Assembly: GCA_947628045.1 (NCBI GenBank)
Contig: CANQYP010000007.1
Location: 1 to 35,439, forward strand
Direction: 5' to 3'
Length of the DNA stretch: 35,439 nt
Source of the DNA: an uncultured Lachnospiraceae bacterium
GTDB taxonomy: Bacteria; Bacillota; Clostridia; Lachnospirales; Lachnospiraceae
A program made the position numbers and the translations under genes. Within the stretch, counting starts at the first letter, position 1. Each line of letters begins with the position of its first letter. The notes below the pieces were generated by a model. The model saw only the letters and a program-made list of their open reading frames with translations, made no database searches and had not been told where the DNA came from. This document shows positions 33,020 to 35,439 of this stretch, piece by piece.

Positions 33020-33053
33020 AGTATACCATAGAATTGTCTGTTTGCCAAACAGA
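33020..33053 (-). promoter_or_regulatory. Operon promoter with a 17-bp palindromic operator
   Basis: Minus strand TTGGCA (33043-33048), 17-bp spacer, TATACT (33020-33025). The perfect palindrome TCTGTTTGCCAAACAGA (33037-33053, one-base centre) covers the -35, ideal for repression by the operon's XRE protein. Confidence 0.72.
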
Positions 33054-33136
33054 AAGTTCGTGTTAAGGACAAACATGGTTTCAAAAAGATTTTTTTGACG
33101 CAATAAGGTAAGCCAAACTATAAAAATAGGTTATCC

Positions 33137-33165
33137 TTTACATTCCTTATCGAATATTGTAAAAT
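33137..33165 (+). promoter_or_regulatory. Candidate promoter of the PIN-domain membrane protein
   Basis: TTTACA (33137-33142), 17-bp spacer, TAAAAT (33160-33165). The direct repeat AATATTGTAAA (33153 and 33163 region) overlaps it. Confidence 0.45.
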
Positions 33166-33224
33166 ATTGTAAATATAAATCTTTATAATTCACATTGTTT
33201 TCTAATAAAATAAAGGTGATAGAT

Positions 33225-35231
33225 ATGAAGGAAGAAAATAATTTATTTCGAATGAATTTTGTAATTCAGGATAATGCCGCCACAACGCTTGACGCTAACC
33301 TAGTTAAAATTGTAGAAGCAATCTTATACAACACAGATTATATTTCTATGTCAATTCAAGAAATACAGCTACAGATTGAGAAAGAAATCCATTTAACGTT
33401 CTCAATCGACGAACTTAAGGCTGCCATAAAAAGAAAAGGAAAAAATATACAAATAGAAAAAGACAAATATTTTCTGTCTCCTGCATATAGAAACGCCCTT
33501 TCTCAAAAGGGCACTTATCAAAGTGAATTAAAAAAATATATTAAGGCTGCAATACATGCCCTTAGTCTAGAGGTAAATGAGGACACATTATTTGAACTTT
33601 TGACCGAATATTTATATTATTGCTTTAACTCTAACAAAAATACATTACTTGCTTTAATACAAAATAAGCAAATAAAAAAGGAAAACAATCTTAATTTCAA
33701 TAATAATGAGATCAAACTTATAAATGCTTTTTTATCTTGGAATAATGATGAAAAAAACAAACTGATTTACAATGTTATATCTTATTGTTTTATTTACTGT
33801 ACTTTAACAGTAAAGAAAGATAGTATATTTGCCAATAGATTATTTAGAGGAAAAAGATTTATTTTAGATGCCAACATTATTTTCCGCCTAGCCGGAATCA
33901 ATAATGATGTACGAAAATTTACAATAAACTCTTTTATTGATAAATGTAAAGAAGTGGGAATCGAGTTATGTTATTCAAGTGCTACTCTAGATGAAATATA
34001 TAGAGTGATTACTAATAAAGTACAATGGATCAGAGCAATAACAAATTGTCAAGAGCCTTTAGATCTAACTCCATATAGTATATATGAAAATGACTTTTAT
34101 AAATTATATTATTTATGGTGCAAAGATTCAGGAAATAAATATGATGATTATACTAGTTTCCAAAATTATTTGAATGGTTTAATTTCAAATGTAATTGGAG
34201 AGCTAAATATTGTTGAAATACCTAACTACGAAATTGAAAACAATACTACGTATGAACATTGGTTTAATTCTCTTAAACAATATAAAGCAACTCATACGAG
34301 CAAAGAACAATCAAATGCATCATTAAGCACAGATGTAAATAATGCATTATATGTTAAACTTCTACGAGCTAAAAACAAAAATAATGTCTGGGCAACACAA
34401 GAATACTTTATATCTGCAGATCAAAATCTTATTGCCTGGTCATCAGATATATATTCTGGCATTCCACTAATTGTCTTACCGAGTGTCTGGTTAACGATTA
34501 TTCTTCGTTTTTCAGGCAGAACCTCAAACGATTATAAAGCTTTTTGTTCTTTTTTAGAATTGCGAATACATATATCCCAAGATTCAATGGATGTTTATCA
34601 GTTAGTTGAACAACTTGCTGAAAAAACCAGTAGCTCCATTCTTAAAGAAAAAATAGTAAGAGAAGTATATGAGCACAAAAAAGAATATTCTTTTAACACG
34701 AGTGAAGATTATAAAAACGCGATCAACAAAGCTTTTGATGCGATATTAAGTCAAGCATCAGAAGAAGATAAGAAAAAGTATTTTAGACTGGAGCAAGAAA
34801 TCCGCTACCGCGATAGTACTATAGATAATCTAAATTTAGAGAAAACGGCCGAGGAAGAAAAAAGAATTCGGCTTCTTGTCGATAGAGATTGTAAAAGGCA
34901 TTTTAGGTCGATTAATGCAATTAATAGAATAAAATTGCCGTGTGCTTTTATTATATTTATAAGCTTGATTGTACTTGCAATATTTGCCTTGAAAAAAAAG
35001 GGAATTTTATATAATATTCTACTGGTCTTTAATAGGGACCTAGTAAAATCCGATAACTTGTTGACATTTTTTGCTGTCGCTGGAAGTGCAATTTTTGTGT
35101 TGGCATTTTTTATAAATGCATTTCTTGCATTTCTTGGTAATGGCAAAAGGCAAAAAAATTATCGCGATAAAAGAGCTAAATATTATAAAAATCTATTTAC
35201 GCAAAATGAGTGTGTGAAGGAAAGTTTGTAA
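33225..35231 (+). CDS. PIN-domain protein with two C-terminal membrane helices
   Basis: A 668-residue, very AT-rich gene product. An N-terminal helical region with a possible winged helix (residues 20-80) leads to a PIN-like nuclease domain. FILDANIIFRLAG supplies the first aspartate (about D215), SSATLDEIYRV the next acidic pair (about 256-257), STDVNNALYVKLLRA an aspartate near 370 and YFISADQNLIAW another near 399. A charged, partly coiled-coil stretch (about 455-560) follows. Two membrane helices at about 571-588 and 612-637 end in a basic tail. PIN domains cut RNA or DNA with metal ions. Membrane anchoring is unusual for them. The ATG at 33225 follows AAAGGTG. The gene diverges from the restriction operon with its own promoter, so it is probably a separate unit; a defence role is inferred from location. 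Confidence 0.75.
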   Translation: MKEENNLFRMNFVIQDNAATTLDANLVKIVEAILYNTDYISMSIQEIQLQIEKEIHLTFSIDELKAAIKRKGKNIQIEKDKYFLSPAYRNALSQKGTYQSELKKYIKAAIHALSLEVNEDTLFELLTEYLYYCFNSNKNTLLALIQNKQIKKENNLNFNNNEIKLINAFLSWNNDEKNKLIYNVISYCFIYCTLTVKKDSIFANRLFRGKRFILDANIIFRLAGINNDVRKFTINSFIDKCKEVGIELCYSSATLDEIYRVITNKVQWIRAITNCQEPLDLTPYSIYENDFYKLYYLWCKDSGNKYDDYTSFQNYLNGLISNVIGELNIVEIPNYEIENNTTYEHWFNSLKQYKATHTSKEQSNASLSTDVNNALYVKLLRAKNKNNVWATQEYFISADQNLIAWSSDIYSGIPLIVLPSVWLTIILRFSGRTSNDYKAFCSFLELRIHISQDSMDVYQLVEQLAEKTSSSILKEKIVREVYEHKKEYSFNTSEDYKNAINKAFDAILSQASEEDKKKYFRLEQEIRYRDSTIDNLNLEKTAEEEKRIRLLVDRDCKRHFRSINAINRIKLPCAFIIFISLIVLAIFALKKKGILYNILLVFNRDLVKSDNLLTFFAVAGSAIFVLAFFINAFLAFLGNGKRQKNYRDKRAKYYKNLFTQNECVKESL

Positions 35232-35340
35232 ATTCAGATCTTCTATGATAATTGCTGAGGCTGGGAGCTGGTTGACCGGTTACCCAGCCCTTGGTTATGT
35301 AAACTTCAAGTGCTTTGTAATACTGTTCTTCTGAATACAT
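35197..35340 (-). pseudogene. IS3-type transposase orfA fragment (5' end only)
   Basis: From an ATG at 35340 with AGGAAAGG upstream the frame reads MYSEEQYYKALEVYITKGWV, the typical start of a helix-turn-helix orfA of IS3/IS150-type elements. It loses similarity after about 20 residues and ends at 35197. Its 3' end overlaps the end of the PIN gene on the other strand. Confidence 0.5.
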
Positions 35341-35370
35341 CGATCAATCCTTTCCTGTGGTATTGAATAT

Positions 35371-35439
35371 TCCGGTGCGGCGAAGCCGCCTGTCCGGTGT
35401 GGCGGGAGCCACCTGTCCGGACTGACGGGGCCACACGAT
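35371..35439. repeat. Start of a GC-rich tandem hairpin repeat, cut by the window edge
   Basis: Three units of 22-24 bp beginning TCCGG (35371, 35393, 35416). The first two end in CCTG, and each of these two holds a small perfect hairpin: GCGGC-GAA-GCCGC and GTGGC-GGGA-GCCAC (a GNRA-type loop). GC content contrasts sharply with the AT-rich PIN gene next to it, suggesting an island border or repeat family. Confidence 0.55.

Noticed and set aside
32876-33103. 75-codon minus-strand frame upstream of the restriction operon
   Set aside because: It spans the operon promoter and operator, has no clear ribosome binding site and no recognisable domain; treated as leader sequence.
25033-33225. CRISPR array, tRNA or rRNA genes in the island
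   Set aside because: No regularly spaced repeats, no cloverleaf-like or rRNA-like sequence was seen anywhere in the window.

Overview
The window looks like a chromosomal stretch of a fairly GC-rich Clostridia member, most likely Lachnospiraceae. This is inferred from the GlmM, BioY, PPK2 and GH10 sequences, the strong GGAGG-type ribosome binding sites, and the Lachnospiraceae-like short HTH and IS256-type proteins. The left third (about 1-7550 and 9890-14890) is GC-rich housekeeping and accessory metabolism. The right half (about 15000-35440), plus an insert at 7730-9870, is much more AT-rich and reads as a defence and mobile-element island.

Left block. It holds an ABC exporter cut by the window edge, glmM (peptidoglycan precursor), a PPK2-type polyphosphate kinase, and bioY under a near-perfect BirA operator/promoter with a coupled DUF1284 gene. 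These are followed by a Cys-rich-tailed short-chain dehydrogenase and a flavodoxin-fold reductase. An AraC regulator diverges from an intracellular GH10 xylanase. A MATE pump is broken by one in-frame amber codon and sits behind a consensus promoter with an immediate 5' attenuator-like hairpin. A nitroreductase ends the block. Three small direct duplications lie in the first 6 kb; two of them copy the 3' end of a gene into its own downstream flank.

Defence and mobile block. An AAA ATPase plus DUF4276 (Toprim-like) pair is inserted at 7865-9766. A DUF262/DUF1524 (GmrSD-like) nuclease with a small overlapping upstream gene lies at 15006-17316. Next comes a scar of decayed mobile DNA: a serine-recombinase fragment, a truncated KilA-N gene, an XRE regulator with nested operators, and a Fic gene split by an IS256-family element. 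Two relatives of an ATPase/winged-helix protein follow (one without the usual N-terminal domain, one a pseudogene, plus a short third remnant). Between them are an AbrB-domain plus membrane coiled-coil pair and a SAM methyltransferase.

Right block. A co-directional operon on the minus strand (about 33020 down to 25033) has a strong promoter whose -35 lies in a 17-bp palindrome. It contains very small ORFs, an XRE regulator, an N6-adenine methyltransferase, a C5-cytosine methyltransferase, an McrB-like protein, an McrC-like PD-(D/E)xK nuclease and a small protein. This is the layout of a methyltransferase-protected McrBC-type restriction system (LlaJI/BsuMI-like). The most notable observation is that the apparent mini-AAA gene (29080-29547) and McrB gene are one uninterrupted reading frame with a single internal TGA. 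Together they make a tandem-AAA protein, with the AAA C-terminal motif DYALRRR continuing directly after the stop. Divergent from this operon is a 668-residue protein with a PIN nuclease domain and two C-terminal membrane helices, a candidate membrane-anchored effector. The window ends with a transposase orfA fragment and the start of a GC-rich hairpin repeat.
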